Shown: positions 1 through 10,393, numbered from the stretch's first letter. The stretch: 64,000 nt of DNA from Acidobacteriota bacterium (GCA_003577145.1 QEUP01000002.1:1-64000), one strand, 5' to 3'. Notes: generated by a model not told the origin, from the letters alone. Translations and numbers: made by a program.

Positions 1-1766
1 GCTATCACCTCAACGCCGACCTCGCCGATCATGCCATCGACTTCATCAAGGACGCCCACGTCAACGCGCCCGAGAAGCCGTTCTTCTTGTACTACGCCAC
101 CGGCGCGGGTCACGCCCCCCATCAGGTCGAGCCCGAGTGGATCGAGCGCTACCGCGGCACCTTCGACATGGGCTGGGACGAATACCGACGGGTCGTGTTC
201 GAGCGGCAGGTCGAGGCCGGCATCGTGCCGGCCGGTACCGAGTTGTCCGAACGTGATCCCGACGTGCCCGCATGGGATTCGCTGTCGGAGGAAGCACGGC
301 ACATGTACGCCCGCCAGATGGAGACCTTCGCCGGCTTCCTCTCCCAGACCGACCATCACTTCGGGCGGGTGCTCGATTTCATCGAGCACCTCGGGGAGCT
401 CGACAACACCATCGTCGTGGTCTTGTCCGACAACGGGGCCAGCGCCGAGGGAGGCGTGCACGGTACCCGCAACGAGACGCTGTTCTTCAACAACGTGCCC
501 GAGACCCTCGAGGACAATCTCGAGGTGTTCGACGAGTGGGGAGGTGTAGACACCTTCCCCCATTACGCCTGGGGCTGGACCTGGGCCGGCGACACACCCT
601 TCCGGCGCTGGAAGCGCGAGACCTACCGTGGCGGAATCACCGATCCTTGCGTGGTGTTCTGGCCGCGAGGCATCACCGCAGTCGGGGAGGTACGGGACCA
701 GTATGTCCACGCCATCGACATCACACCGACGATCCTCGATGCGGTGGGCATGGAGCCGCCGGCAGCCCTGCGAGGGGTGAGCCAGTCCGAGCTGCACGGT
801 GTCAGCTTCACCCCGACCTTCGACGATGCCGGTGTCGAATCGCGACACGTGACCCAGTACTTCGAGATGTTCGGCCACCGCTCCATCTACCACGACGGCT
901 GGAAAGCGGTGTGCCCCTGGATCGGCCCCAGCTTCGCCGAGGGTCAGGAGAAGGGCCGGGTGTTCGGCCTCTCGAACATCACGCCGGAGGTGCTCGACGA
1001 CCTCGACGCCAACGACTGGGAGCTCTACGACCTGAGCACCGACCGCGCCGAGTGCCACAACGTCGCCGACCGCCACGCCGAGAAGCTCCGGGAGATGATC
1101 CAGCGATGGTGGATCGAGGCGGGCCGGTATGGAGCGCTGCCCGTAGCGGCAGTCGACCTCAACCGGCTGTTCTCGCGCCGACCGTCGATCGGGCGGGCTC
1201 GCAAGCGGTTCGTCTACTACCCGGGTGGCTCGCCGGTACCGTTCGCCGCCGCACCCTCGGTGTACAACCGCCCCTTTGCCATCACCGCCGCAGTCGCGGG
1301 CTATGACGGCTCAGAGGGGGTGCTGCTCGCCCATGGTGGCCGCCACGGCGGCCACGCGCTCTACGTGCAGCACGGCCGTCTCCACTACGTCCACAACTAC
1401 CTGAGCCTCCAGCGCTTCAAGGTCTCCTCGGTCGAGGCGGTGCCCGCAGGCGACGTGACACTGCGCTACGAGTTCGAGCCCACGGGAGCACTCGACATCC
1501 TCAACGGGCGGGGCACGCCGGGACAGGGCCGGCTGCTGTTCGGCGACCACCTGGTCGGGGTCATCGAGTTGCCTTACACGGTGCCGGGCATGTTCGGGGT
1601 GGCGGGCCTGAGCTGCGGCTACGACGCCTGCGACTCGGTCAACCCCGAGGACTACGCCGCTCCGTTCCCCTTCAGCGGCGATCTTGCTTCGGTCACGTTG
1701 GATCTTTCGGGGGAGCTGACCGTGGTGCCCGAAGTCGAGCTCCAGCGCCTGATGACCCAGCAGTGA
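1..1766 (+). CDS. Arylsulfatase, C-terminal part (5' end outside window)
   Basis: C-terminal ~587 residues of a type I sulfatase of the long (~800 aa) actinobacterial arylsulfatase kind, which hydrolyses sulfate esters. The reading frame is open from base 3, so the gene starts upstream of the window and the formylglycine motif is not visible. Visible family features are the SDNGASAEGG segment (metal-binding Asp-Asn of the sulfatase core) and the GWTWAGDTPFRRWKRETYRGG stretch split across the substrate-facing region, followed by a ~200-residue C-terminal beta-rich domain. A near-copy follows 91 bp downstream in the same orientation. Bases 1-88 are identical to 2462-2549 of that copy. The family assignment is firm; the substrate is unknown. 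Confidence 0.9.
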   Translation, partial: YHLNADLADHAIDFIKDAHVNAPEKPFFLYYATGAGHAPHQVEPEWIERYRGTFDMGWDEYRRVVFERQVEAGIVPAGTELSERDPDVPAWDSLSEEARHMYARQMETFAGFLSQTDHHFGRVLDFIEHLGELDNTIVVVLSDNGASAEGGVHGTRNETLFFNNVPETLEDNLEVFDEWGGVDTFPHYAWGWTWAGDTPFRRWKRETYRGGITDPCVVFWPRGITAVGEVRDQYVHAIDITPTILDAVGMEPPAALRGVSQSELHGVSFTPTFDDAGVESRHVTQYFEMFGHRSIYHDGWKAVCPWIGPSFAEGQEKGRVFGLSNITPEVLDDLDANDWELYDLSTDRAECHNVADRHAEKLREMIQRWWIEAGRYGALPVAAVDLNRLFSRRPSIGRARKRFVYYPGGSPVPFAAAPSVYNRPFAITAAVAGYDGSEGVLLAHGGRHGGHALYVQHGRLHYVHNYLSLQRFKVSSVEAVPAGDVTLRYEFEPTGALDILNGRGTPGQGRLLFGDHLVGVIELPYTVPGMFGVAGLSCGYDACDSVNPEDYAAPFPFSGDLASVTLDLSGELTVVPEVELQRLMTQQ

Positions 1767-1857
1767 CATACGTCAACTGGCCATGCCGCCAGGGAGTAGT
1801 AATATTACGACAGTCGTTACCCCTGTTGCGCAGCGTCCGGCCGAACAGGAGGAACGA

Positions 1858-4069
1858 ATGAACGACGCCATCGTCGAGTACGAGGCAGGCACTGCGTTCC
1901 CGGGGGTGATCGGGCGGACTCTGGACGAGTCCTCGCCGGCGTGGCCCGTCCCGCCACGAGCGCCCGAGGGTGCTCCCAACGTGGTGATCTTCGTCCTCGA
2001 CGACGTGGGCTACGGGCAGCTGTCGGCTTTCGGAGGCCTGTGCGAGACGCCCAACATCGACGGGCTGGCGAAGCGGGGGCTGAGGTACAGCAACTTCCAG
2101 ACCACGGCGCTGTGCTCCCCGACCCGTGGCTGCCTGCTGACCGGCCGCAACCACCACACGCTGGGGCTGTCTGCGGTGGTGGAGTTCTCCCTCGGCTTCC
2201 CCGGCCACAACGCGGTGATGGGCTTCGAGCACGGATTCTTGTCGGAGATGCTCGTCGACCGGGGCTACAACACCTTCGCGGTCGGCAAGTGGCACCTCAC
2301 CCCCTCACATGAGAGCACCGCCGCCGGGCCCTACGACCGCTGGCCGCTGGGGCGGGGGTTCGAGCGCTACTACGGCTTCCTCGGGGGGGAGACCGATCAG
2401 TGGTATCCGGATCTGATCCATGACAACCACGCGGTGATGCCACCGTCCACGCCCACCGACGGCTATCACCTCAACGCCGACCTCGCCGATCATGCCATCG
2501 ACTTCATCAAGGACGCCCACGTCAACGCGCCCGAGAAGCCGTTCTTCTTAACGCGACCCCGACGTCCCGCCGTGGGAGACGCTGTCGGATGAGGCCAAGT
2601 TCGTCTACGCCCGCCAGATGGAGACCTTCGCCGGCTTCCTCTCCCAGACCGACCATCACTTCGGGCGGGTGCTCGATTTCATCGAGCAACTCGGGGAACT
2701 CGACAACACCTTGGTCATCGTCGTCTCCGACAACGGCGCCAGTGCCGAGGGAGGCGTGCACGGCACCCGCAACGAGATGCTGATGGCCAACGCCTACCCC
2801 CAGCGCCTCGAGGACAACGTCGAGGTCATCGACGAATGGGGCGGGGTGAACCTCCACGCCCACTATGCCTGGGGCTGGACCTGGGCTGGTGACACCCCGT
2901 TCCGCCGCTGGAAGCGCGAGACCTACCGGGGCGGCATCACCGACCCGTGCGTCGTGTCCTGGCCCGACGGCATCTCATCGGCCAACGAGGTGCGTGACCA
3001 GTACACCCACGCCATCGACATCGTCCCCACGATCCTCGACGCCATCGGGCTCGAACCGCCGCAGGCCATCCGCGGCGTGAGCCAGTCGACCATCCAAGGG
3101 CACAGCTTCGCCCACACCTTCGATGCCCCGGACGCCGCCGGCCGCCACACGACCCAGTACTTCGAGATGATGGGGCACCGCTCGATCTTCGACGACGGTT
3201 GGAAGGCCGTGTGCCCCTGGCCGGCGCCGAGCATGACCGAGGCGGAGGAGATGGGACGACCCTTCCTGTTCACCGCCATCACCGCCGACATCATCGACGA
3301 GCTCGACGCCTCCGGATGGGAGCTCTACCACGTGTCCGAGGACCGGGCCGAATGCCACAACGTCGCCGACCAGCATCCTGAGAAGCTGGAGCAGATGATC
3401 CGGCGGTGGTGGACCGAGGCCGGGCGATACGACGCCTTGCCGGTGGCCAGCATCGACGTCGGGCGCTTCATCGCCGACAGGCCTTCCTACCAGGGTTCCC
3501 GTGATCGCTTCGTGTACCTGCCGGGTGCCTCGCCCATCCCCTACTTCGAGACGCCGCGCTTCTTCAACCGGACCTACGCCATCACAGCCGATGTCGCCGT
3601 CCCCGACGCGACAACCGAAGGGGTTCTGCTCGCCCACGGCAGCCGGCACGGTGGTCATGCCCTCTACGTCAAGGACCGCCGCCTGCACTACGTGTACAAC
3701 TTCCTCGGGTTCGAGGTCTTCAAGATCTCATCGGTCGAGCCGATCCCCGTCGGGCGTGTGCAGCTCCGCATGGAGTTCGAGCCGACCGGCTTCCTGGATC
3801 TCTCCAAGGGCACGGGAACACCGGGCTGTGTGAGGCTCCTCTGCGACAAGCGACTCGTCGGTGTCGGCGACCTCGAGCGAACGGTGCCGGCTTTCTTCGG
3901 GACGAGCACGCTGGCGTGCGGCTACGACGCCAACGGCTCCGTCAGCCCCGGGGACTACGAGGCCCCCTTCCGGTTCACCGGCGAGATCGATCAGGTCACG
4001 CTGGATCTCTCCGGCGAGCTCACGGTCCTGCCCGAGGCCGAGGTCCAGCGGGTCATGGCCCAGCAGTAG
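1858..4069 (+). pseudogene. Arylsulfatase, second tandem copy, disrupted by internal deletion/frameshift
   Basis: Starts at ATG 1858 behind a clear AGGAGG (about 1849). The N-terminal half carries the sulfatase signature C-S-P-T-R at residues 86-90; Cys86 would be matured to formylglycine. After the codons for PEKPFF the sequence jumps: compared with the first copy, the equivalent of bases 89-249 (161 bp) is missing. The frame shifts and the first half stops at 2592. The rest of the protein is intact in another frame up to the stop at 4069 (long open frame from about 2552, internal ATG 2618). Both halves otherwise look conserved, so this is a recent lesion or an assembly artefact. If real, the sulfatase core is split and probably inactive. 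Confidence 0.85.
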
Positions 4070-4150
4070 GCTCGCTCTGAGGAGCAGCCACGATCCGAGA
4101 CTGCCCGCACGCATCGGGCGCGTTGTAGCGGTCCCAGGACATGTGAAGCG

Positions 4151-4173
4151 ACCACCCGGACCGGTGGTGGTTT
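4151..4173 (+). terminator. Possible weak terminator hairpin after the sulfatase pair
   Basis: ACCACC and GGTGGT arms around a short GGACC-type loop, followed by TTT. It lies 80 bp past the sulfatase stop in the 245-bp gap before the SDR gene. Short stem and short T-run, so only tentative. Confidence 0.3.
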
Positions 4174-4224
4174 GGTGTGGATCGGCGACGGTGAGCCACA
4201 CTGACTGGCGTTCGAAGCGACGCC

Positions 4225-4236
4225 GTCAGCGCTGAC
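4225..4236. promoter_or_regulatory. 12-bp perfect palindrome upstream of SDR gene
   Basis: GTCAGCGCTGAC is a perfect palindrome 79 bp before the SDR start. It could be an operator for the SDR gene; no regulator gene lies next to it. The rest of the 4070-4314 gap shows no gene. Confidence 0.3.
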
Positions 4237-4314
4237 CGGTTGGTACCCGGCACTCAGAGCGGCCAGCGGCGCTACCGCGAACAGCGAGATCGAAACGAAG
4301 GGAAGACACGAGTC

Positions 4315-5235
4315 ATGAGCGGAATCTGCGAAGGGCGTGTAGCCATAGTGACCGGTGCAGGCCGGGGCATAGGGCGTGAGCACGCGCTGATGCTCGCCTC
4401 CGAAGGAGCCAGGGTCGTGGTCAACGACCTCGGGGGCGAGATGGACGGGACCGGCAAGCCCACCGAGGGGCCCGCGCTGGAGGTGGTCGAGGAGATCAAG
4501 GGCCTCGGCAGCGACGCAGTGGCCAACGGCGACGACGTCTCTTCCTGGGAGGGTGCGCAGCGCCTGGTGAACACCGCCGTCGAGACCTTTGGCGGCCTGG
4601 ACGTGCTCATCAACAACGCGGGGATCTTGCGTGATCGGATGCTCACCAACATGACCGAAGAGGAGTGGGACGCGGTCATCAAGGTCCACCTGAAGGGCAC
4701 CTACGCACCTACCCGATGGGCTGCGGCCTACTGGCGGGAGCGGACCAAGGCCGGCGAGTCGAACGATGCCCGCATCATCAACACAACTTCTCCGTCGGGG
4801 CTGTTCGGCAACGTCGGGCAGACGAACTACTCGGCTGCCAAAGCCGGCATTGCTGCCTTCACGCAAGTGGCGGCCCTCGAGTTGGCCCGCTACGGGGTCA
4901 CGGCGAACTGCCTGGCGCCGGTTGCCTACACCCGCATGACCGAGAACCTCATGCCGGGTGAGATGGCCGAGGGTCTTTCCCCGCGGTGGATCGCGGTCAT
5001 AGCCACGTGGCTGGCGAGCCCCGAAGCCGCCAAGGTCACCGGACGCGTGTTCCACGTCAACGGCCAGAACCTGGGCATCGCCGAAGGTTGGCACCTCGGT
5101 CCTGTTCAACAGCAGCCCGACGAGCCTTCGGAGCTGAGACCGGTGGTGGCCGACCTCATGAAGCAGGCGCGCCTGAACTCGAACATGTTCGGCTTCGACG
5201 CCGAAGGCGACGGGTACCCCGGACACGAGATCTAG
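4315..5235 (+). CDS. SDR family NAD(P)-dependent oxidoreductase
   Basis: 306-residue short-chain dehydrogenase/reductase. Rossmann motif TGAGRGIG at residues 13-20, NNAG at about 100-103, and catalytic Tyr172/Lys176 in YSAAK. The C-terminal extension (about 50 residues after the core) resembles the 3-hydroxyacyl-CoA/17-beta-HSD type 4-like SDRs of actinobacteria, which oxidise or reduce a hydroxyl on an acyl-CoA or steroid-like substrate. I chose ATG 4315, preceded by a GAAGGGAAG purine stretch, over an upstream in-frame GTG at 4240 because the alignment-like start (ICEGRVAIVTG) begins there. The gene stands alone, and the true substrate cannot be told from sequence. Confidence 0.85.
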   Translation: MSGICEGRVAIVTGAGRGIGREHALMLASEGARVVVNDLGGEMDGTGKPTEGPALEVVEEIKGLGSDAVANGDDVSSWEGAQRLVNTAVETFGGLDVLINNAGILRDRMLTNMTEEEWDAVIKVHLKGTYAPTRWAAAYWRERTKAGESNDARIINTTSPSGLFGNVGQTNYSAAKAGIAAFTQVAALELARYGVTANCLAPVAYTRMTENLMPGEMAEGLSPRWIAVIATWLASPEAAKVTGRVFHVNGQNLGIAEGWHLGPVQQQPDEPSELRPVVADLMKQARLNSNMFGFDAEGDGYPGHEI

Positions 5236-5327
5236 TGCTTCGGAGCGGCTCGCCCGATTGACCCAGCTGAGGCGGGCGCTGCGCCAACGCCCGTAGACTC
5301 CCCGCGTTCCTGGGGGGCAAGCGGCCC

Positions 5328-7073
5328 ATGTCGGGGCACGGTCCGCCGGGAACGGTGACGATCATGGCCGTTACCGAGCGATCCGTCCTGGACCGGCTGC
5401 TGCCGGGCATCGCCTGCGCGCGGAGCTACGAACCGGGTTGGCTGCGACCCGACATCATCGCCGGGTTGACAGTGGGTGCCGTGCTGGTTCCCCAATCCAT
5501 GGCTTACGCCGAGCTCGCCGGCCTGCCTGCCGTTGTCGGGCTCTACGCATCGGTCCTGCCGCTGGTGCTCTATGCGCTGTTCGGCTCTTCCCGGCAGCTC
5601 ATGGTCGGTCCCGAGTCGACGACTGCGGTGATGCTGGCCACCACCGTCGCTCCGTTGGCAGCGGGTGATCCGTCGTTGTACCTGGCGCTGGCCGGGGCTG
5701 CCGCTCTCGTGGTTGCCGGCGTCTGCGCGCTGGGCGCGATCGCCCGCCTGGGTTTCATCGCCGACCTGTTGTCACGCCCCGTGCTCCTCGGGTACCTGGC
5801 GGCTGTGGCCTTGATCATGGTCGCCAGCCAGCTCGGCCGTCTCACCGGGGTCCCGATCGGATCGGACGAGTTCGTGACCCAGATAGCCGACTTCTTCGGC
5901 GGACTCGATGCCATCGACTGGCCGACAACCGCGCTCGGCCTGTCGGTGCTCTCCGTGCTCCTAGTCGTCCGTTGGCGCTCCCCGCGCGCTCCCGGTGCGC
6001 TGATAGCGGTGGTGGCGGCCACGGCCGTCGTCGCTCTGTTCGACCTCGAGTCCGAGGGCATAGCTGTTGTCGGGAGCATTCCGGCGGGGCTTCCGTCGCT
6101 CGGGCTCCCGGCGGCAGGCATCGGCCAGATCGCCGAGGTGATCCCCGCGGCGGCCGCAATCGCCATTGTCGCCTACACCGACAACATGCTGACATCGCGC
6201 GCTTTTGCGTCGAGGAACGGTTACGAGGTCGACGCCAACCAGGAGCTAGCGGGTCTCGCCGCCGCCAACCTCGCTGCGGGGTTCTCCGGAGGCCTCGCCA
6301 TCGGGAGCAGCGCTTCCCGGACCGCCATCGGTGATGCAGTCGGCAGCCGTACCCAGCTCACCGGCGTCGTCGCCGCGGGCGTAGTGGTCGTGGTGGTCCT
6401 GTGGTTGCGGCCGGTCCTGGAGGTGTTTCCCCAGGCGGCGCTGGCAGCCGTCGTGATAGATGCTGCCTTCCGGCTGGTCGACCTCGGGGAGATCAGGAGG
6501 CTCGTACTGGTGGGTAGGTCCGAGCTGGTGTTGAGCCTGGTGACCCTCGCAGGCGTGCTGGTGGTCGGCATCCTCGCGGGGGTCCTCATCGCGGTCGGGC
6601 TCTCGGTGGCGGTGATCGTCGCACGGACCGCGCGCCCGCACGACGCGGTCCTGGGCAGGACACCCGATATCGACGGCTGGCACAGCATCGAGCGCTTCGA
6701 GGACGCCGAGACCATCCCCGGATTGGTCGTGTACCGGTTCGATGCCCCGTTGTTCTTCGCCAACGCCAGCTACTTCAAACGCCAGGTGCTCGGGGTTCTC
6801 GACCGGTCACCCGACGACATCGAGTGGTTTCTCCTCGACGCAGAAGCGATAAGCCTCGTCGACTCCACCGCCTTGAGGACCATGGTCGAGTTGGTGGACG
6901 AGCTCGACGAGCGCGAGATCGTCTTCGTCCTCGCTCGCGCACGCGACCGCCTGCGGGACATGATGGACCGGGCCGGATTCACGGGTGAGATCGGGGCCGA
7001 TCACTTCTTCCCCACGACGCGCGCGGCGGTCCAGGCATTCATGGAGCGGGGCCCCGGCGGCCGGATCTCCTGA
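5328..7073 (+). CDS. SulP family anion transporter with STAS domain
   Basis: About 581 residues. N-terminal signature (DIIAGLTVGAVLVPQSMAYAE region, residues 40-60), then 10-12 hydrophobic segments up to about residue 430, and a cytoplasmic STAS domain (about 450-570) with the typical LDAEAISLVDSTALRT segment. SulP/SLC26 proteins move sulfate, bicarbonate or other anions by proton or sodium coupling. Start is ATG 5328 (GGGGGG about 11 bp upstream) or ATG 5364; the membrane part is the same either way. It converges tail to tail with the MFS gene (19 bp). The sulfatase genes and the APS-kinase gene in the window make sulfate a reasonable but unproven substrate. Confidence 0.88.
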   Translation: MSGHGPPGTVTIMAVTERSVLDRLLPGIACARSYEPGWLRPDIIAGLTVGAVLVPQSMAYAELAGLPAVVGLYASVLPLVLYALFGSSRQLMVGPESTTAVMLATTVAPLAAGDPSLYLALAGAAALVVAGVCALGAIARLGFIADLLSRPVLLGYLAAVALIMVASQLGRLTGVPIGSDEFVTQIADFFGGLDAIDWPTTALGLSVLSVLLVVRWRSPRAPGALIAVVAATAVVALFDLESEGIAVVGSIPAGLPSLGLPAAGIGQIAEVIPAAAAIAIVAYTDNMLTSRAFASRNGYEVDANQELAGLAAANLAAGFSGGLAIGSSASRTAIGDAVGSRTQLTGVVAAGVVVVVVLWLRPVLEVFPQAALAAVVIDAAFRLVDLGEIRRLVLVGRSELVLSLVTLAGVLVVGILAGVLIAVGLSVAVIVARTARPHDAVLGRTPDIDGWHSIERFEDAETIPGLVVYRFDAPLFFANASYFKRQVLGVLDRSPDDIEWFLLDAEAISLVDSTALRTMVELVDELDEREIVFVLARARDRLRDMMDRAGFTGEIGADHFFPTTRAAVQAFMERGPGGRIS

Positions 7074-7092
7074 TGTGCCCGCGAGGGTGCCC

Positions 7093-8400
7093 TCACCCGA
7101 GGGATGTCCCCGATTCGGCCCGCGCGCCGAGCGGTAGCTCGACGGTGGGTTCATCGGCTGACACTGCGACGGGCGGGACGCTCGGCTCTTGTTCGGTTCC
7201 TGTAACCGGCCTGCCGGCACCGCTTGTCCGGGGCTTTCGCAGCACGAGCGCCACCCCCGCCAGGCCGACGAGAGCCACCGCCCCGGTGAGGGTCAGCGCC
7301 GCCGTGCGCACTGTCGACGTCGCCGCCAGCCAGCCCGCCAGCGGGAGGGCCAGCAGATGCGCCAGCCCTTCCACTGACCGGTCGAGGGCCAGCACCCGGC
7401 CTTGAGCCTGCTCGGGGGTGTTGCGTTGGAGGAGGGTCCGGGACGGGCCGGCCACGAAGGCGGTGACCGCCCCCCAGGCCATGACCCCCGTGTAGGACCA
7501 CGCAAGGGACGTCGTCCCGAGGTAGAGCATCGCTCCCAGCCCCGAGCCGACGACCGTGAGCGCAACCACTTCGAGGTGAGCGCTGCGTTCGCCCAGTCGG
7601 GCCACCAGCAGGCCCGCGCCGACGAGGAACACACCGAAGGCCGTCTGGAGCAACGCGAAGGTGCTGACAGGCTGATGGAGGACGTCACGGACGTAGATGG
7701 GCTCGATGACGAGCGCGGCTCCGTACAAGAAGTACACGGTTCCGGTGAGTAGCACTGTCATGCGCAGGCTCGGTCGCTGAACGATCAGGCGGAACCCTTC
7801 GAGCGCCTCGTGCCAGACCCGTCGGGAGGGGGGAGCCGCTTCGGGTGGGCGCATGCTCACCGGAAGGATGGCGGCGATCCCCACGAGGTAGGTCACCGCG
7901 TCGAAGGCGAACGCTCCCCGGAAGTCCCACAAGGCGATCGTGGCTGCGGCCGCGACGGGACCGAAGATGATCGCGGTGTCGGTGAACACGCGAACCAGAG
8001 CGTTGGTGCGCGCCAGGAGCTCGTCTGGTACCGCGCGCGGCGGCACCGCGTCGAGGGCGGGCTGGTAGAAGGCGTAGGCGATGCCGTGGCCGACGGACAG
8101 CAGGACCAGCCAGCCGTAGGAGTTGACGAAGATGAGCGCAACCGATGCGGCGGCCCCGACGCCTTTTGCTGCGATGAGCACCCGCTTCGGCCCCATGCTG
8201 TCGATGCCCAGGCCGGCCACGGGGGCGAGCGCCACGCCGGGCAGGAGCCAGGCCACACCGATGAAGCCGATCTCGGCTGCGCCGGAGTCAAAGGCGAAGG
8301 CGGCGTATCCCCAGACGGCGACGAGCGTGGCCCACGAGCCGATGGCGCTGAGGGCCTGGCCGCCCAGGAACACGCGGAGTCGCCAGCCGAGGGAGTGCAT
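7093..8400 (-). CDS. MFS transporter, multidrug exporter-like
   Basis: 435 residues with about 12 hydrophobic segments. The opening segment FLGGQALSAIGSWATLVAV and the central and C-terminal halves match the MFS_3/enterobactin-exporter-like (DHA3) group of single-component exporters. The ATG start leads directly into the first membrane helix. The basic, hydrophilic tail (from about residue 405) is cytoplasmic. No substrate can be assigned. Confidence 0.82.
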   Translation of the reverse strand: MHSLGWRLRVFLGGQALSAIGSWATLVAVWGYAAFAFDSGAAEIGFIGVAWLLPGVALAPVAGLGIDSMGPKRVLIAAKGVGAAASVALIFVNSYGWLVLLSVGHGIAYAFYQPALDAVPPRAVPDELLARTNALVRVFTDTAIIFGPVAAAATIALWDFRGAFAFDAVTYLVGIAAILPVSMRPPEAAPPSRRVWHEALEGFRLIVQRPSLRMTVLLTGTVYFLYGAALVIEPIYVRDVLHQPVSTFALLQTAFGVFLVGAGLLVARLGERSAHLEVVALTVVGSGLGAMLYLGTTSLAWSYTGVMAWGAVTAFVAGPSRTLLQRNTPEQAQGRVLALDRSVEGLAHLLALPLAGWLAATSTVRTAALTLTGAVALVGLAGVALVLRKPRTSGAGRPVTGTEQEPSVPPVAVSADEPTVELPLGARAESGTSLG

Positions 8401-8548
8401 CGGAGCAAGGTACCGGTTCCCCCTCGGATGGATCCTGCGATTTTGCCTTCTTTCGGGGCGTTCAACTGCCGCTGCCCCTCAACTGTTAGCGTGCCGTCGG
8501 CGGGTTTCGAGCTGCGGCGAGGCGGAGGGTTCCCGAGAAAGAAGACGG

Positions 8549-9058
8549 ATGTTCGTGAGACTGATATCCAAACGGGTACTCACCCTGCCGTTGGTGCTCC
8601 TTGTCGTCGGCATCTCCGCCTGCAGAGAGGACGTTTCCGGTGATTCGACCTCCACCTCGGAGACGACGGTATCGACAACGACGACGCAACCGCAGGCTTC
8701 GGATCTCGATAGCGCGAAGGCGTTGTGGGAAGCCGACGGTCCCGACTCGTACGAACTGACCTACGAGAAGCGCTGTTTCTGTCCGCAGACCGGACCGATC
8801 ACCGTGACGGTCGAGGATGGTGAGATCGCCGACGTGAGCGCGCCCGAGGCCGACGACGAAGCCGAGGTCGCAGAAGATGCTCTCACGGTCGAGGATCTCT
8901 TCGACAAGGCAGCCGATGCAGAGGAGAAGGCCGATGCCAGCGAGATCGCCTACGACGAGGAGTACGGCTATCCGACACTGATCGACGTCGACCACAGCTT
9001 CGACGCCTACGACGACGAGTACACCTATGAGGTGACCCGTTTCGAGAACCTGGACTGA
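8549..9058 (+). CDS. DUF6174-like lipoprotein
   Basis: 169-residue secreted lipoprotein. The N-terminus has two basic residues, a hydrophobic core and lipobox ISAC with Cys at about residue 25, followed by a Ser/Thr-rich linker. The mature part has YELTYEKRCFCPQ (a conserved Tyr and Cys-x-Cys pattern of DUF6174 proteins), an acidic middle and a DFD/DHSFDAYDDEY-like end. I chose ATG 8549 because it gives a full signal peptide; the frame is open far upstream. Convergent with the next gene (21 bp). The function of the family is unknown. Confidence 0.75.
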   Translation: MFVRLISKRVLTLPLVLLVVGISACREDVSGDSTSTSETTVSTTTTQPQASDLDSAKALWEADGPDSYELTYEKRCFCPQTGPITVTVEDGEIADVSAPEADDEAEVAEDALTVEDLFDKAADAEEKADASEIAYDEEYGYPTLIDVDHSFDAYDDEYTYEVTRFENLD

Positions 9059-9079
9059 CCCAGGAGCGCGTGGTCGCCC

Positions 9080-10186
9080 TCAGGCGCCTACCTCATCGAG
9101 GAGGCCGTCGATCAGATCGATCACCGGGTTGTCCCGCTCGGTGAACGCGAAGTCCGGGTCGTCCTCCCGCTGTTTCACGATGCGCAGGAAGATCACGCCA
9201 TAACGCAGCGCACCCCAAAGCAGGTACCAGCCGAAGTCGGTGACCGTGTGTCGTGATCGCTTTTCGTAGTGGTGGATCACCTCTTCCTCGCTGACGAAGC
9301 CGGGGAGCTCCGGTACGCCGAGGTTGCGGGTGAAGAAGCGGTGCATCATGCAGTACCAGGCGAGATCCACCTCTGGCGGGCCGAGCGTGACCATCTCCCA
9401 GTCGAGCACGGCGACCGGTTGGAAGTCGCGGTAGATGATGTTGCCGATGCGGCTGTCTCCCCAGTTGAGCACCGGTGGTGGCTCGTCGGGCAGGTTGGCG
9501 CCGAGCCAGCTGCGCGCCCTCTCCAGGGTTGGCTGGGGCCTGCCTTGCGTAGCCCAGTGGAGGTAGTGGTCGTAGTAGCCGAGTTGTTGTCGCAGACCGG
9601 TCGGGCCGAACTCCGGCTGGTCCACGATCTTCAGTCCGGCGGTGTCGAGATCGATGGCGTGCAGGTCTGCGAGCACGTCGATTCCCGACAGCTGGAGCCT
9701 GGACTGCTCTGCGGGACTGGCGTCGAGCACGAACCCCTGCATCGAGTAGGGGATGTTGTCGGGCGGTACCTCGCCTTCGACCCTCTCCATGACGAAGAAC
9801 GGCCGGCCCAGGGTCGACCGGTCCGGTTCGAACCACAGCAGCGGGGCGATCGGGACGTCGGAATGGCGGGCGACCGAGTCCATCACCCGGTACTGGAGGC
9901 CCAGGTCGTAGGACGGGAAGACCGTCTCGCCGGTTGGCTCGGTGCGGATCACCAGGTGGCGGTCCTGGAGCCCGTCACCGGCGGTGATCCTGGCATCGAC
10001 CAGCATCGTCTCGCTCGAGAACCCGCTCTCACCCGGCGCCTCGATGCCGGTGACCTCCACTTCTGACGCGTCCGCGACCCGACCCAGCCAGTTCTCGAGG
10101 CGGTGGGCCATCTCGTCGCGGTCGTAATCGCCTTGTGCCGGGATGACGCGCCCCCTGTCGCGATGCCGAACGGCTGAGATGGCCAC
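9080..10186 (-). CDS. APH/ACAD10-like phosphotransferase family protein
   Basis: 368-residue protein-kinase-like fold of the aminoglycoside phosphotransferase (Pfam APH) type. The catalytic-loop motif appears as NWGDSRIGN (about residue 240; the usual His is Trp but the Asp and Asn are kept) followed by the metal-binding DWE (about residue 260). Actinobacterial members near acyl-CoA genes are thought to phosphorylate hydroxyacyl or small-molecule substrates rather than antibiotics. It is monocistronic. An ATG further inside (MAHRLENWLG, residue 26) is an alternative start. Confidence 0.82.
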   Translation of the reverse strand: MAISAVRHRDRGRVIPAQGDYDRDEMAHRLENWLGRVADASEVEVTGIEAPGESGFSSETMLVDARITAGDGLQDRHLVIRTEPTGETVFPSYDLGLQYRVMDSVARHSDVPIAPLLWFEPDRSTLGRPFFVMERVEGEVPPDNIPYSMQGFVLDASPAEQSRLQLSGIDVLADLHAIDLDTAGLKIVDQPEFGPTGLRQQLGYYDHYLHWATQGRPQPTLERARSWLGANLPDEPPPVLNWGDSRIGNIIYRDFQPVAVLDWEMVTLGPPEVDLAWYCMMHRFFTRNLGVPELPGFVSEEEVIHHYEKRSRHTVTDFGWYLLWGALRYGVIFLRIVKQREDDPDFAFTERDNPVIDLIDGLLDEVGA

Positions 10187-10393
10187 TCTACCCGGGACGT
10201 CGATCGGGCCCTTCGAACCGGGCGCCGGCTGTGGAGCTGTACAAGAGTCAGAAAACGCTGGCGTCCTGTCCTCAGCATCTTCTCAGGGTTTCTATAGATG
10301 CGATTCACGAACCGCCCGCAGAATCGGCGTTGCACCCAACGACAGGGGTGGCGACGGGCGCCACCCGAGAGCGGGATGAAACGGGGGGTAGCC

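Noticed and set aside
3991-5226. 411-codon minus-strand frame across the SDR gene
   Set aside because: Antisense shadow; the plus strand has the complete SDR motif set.
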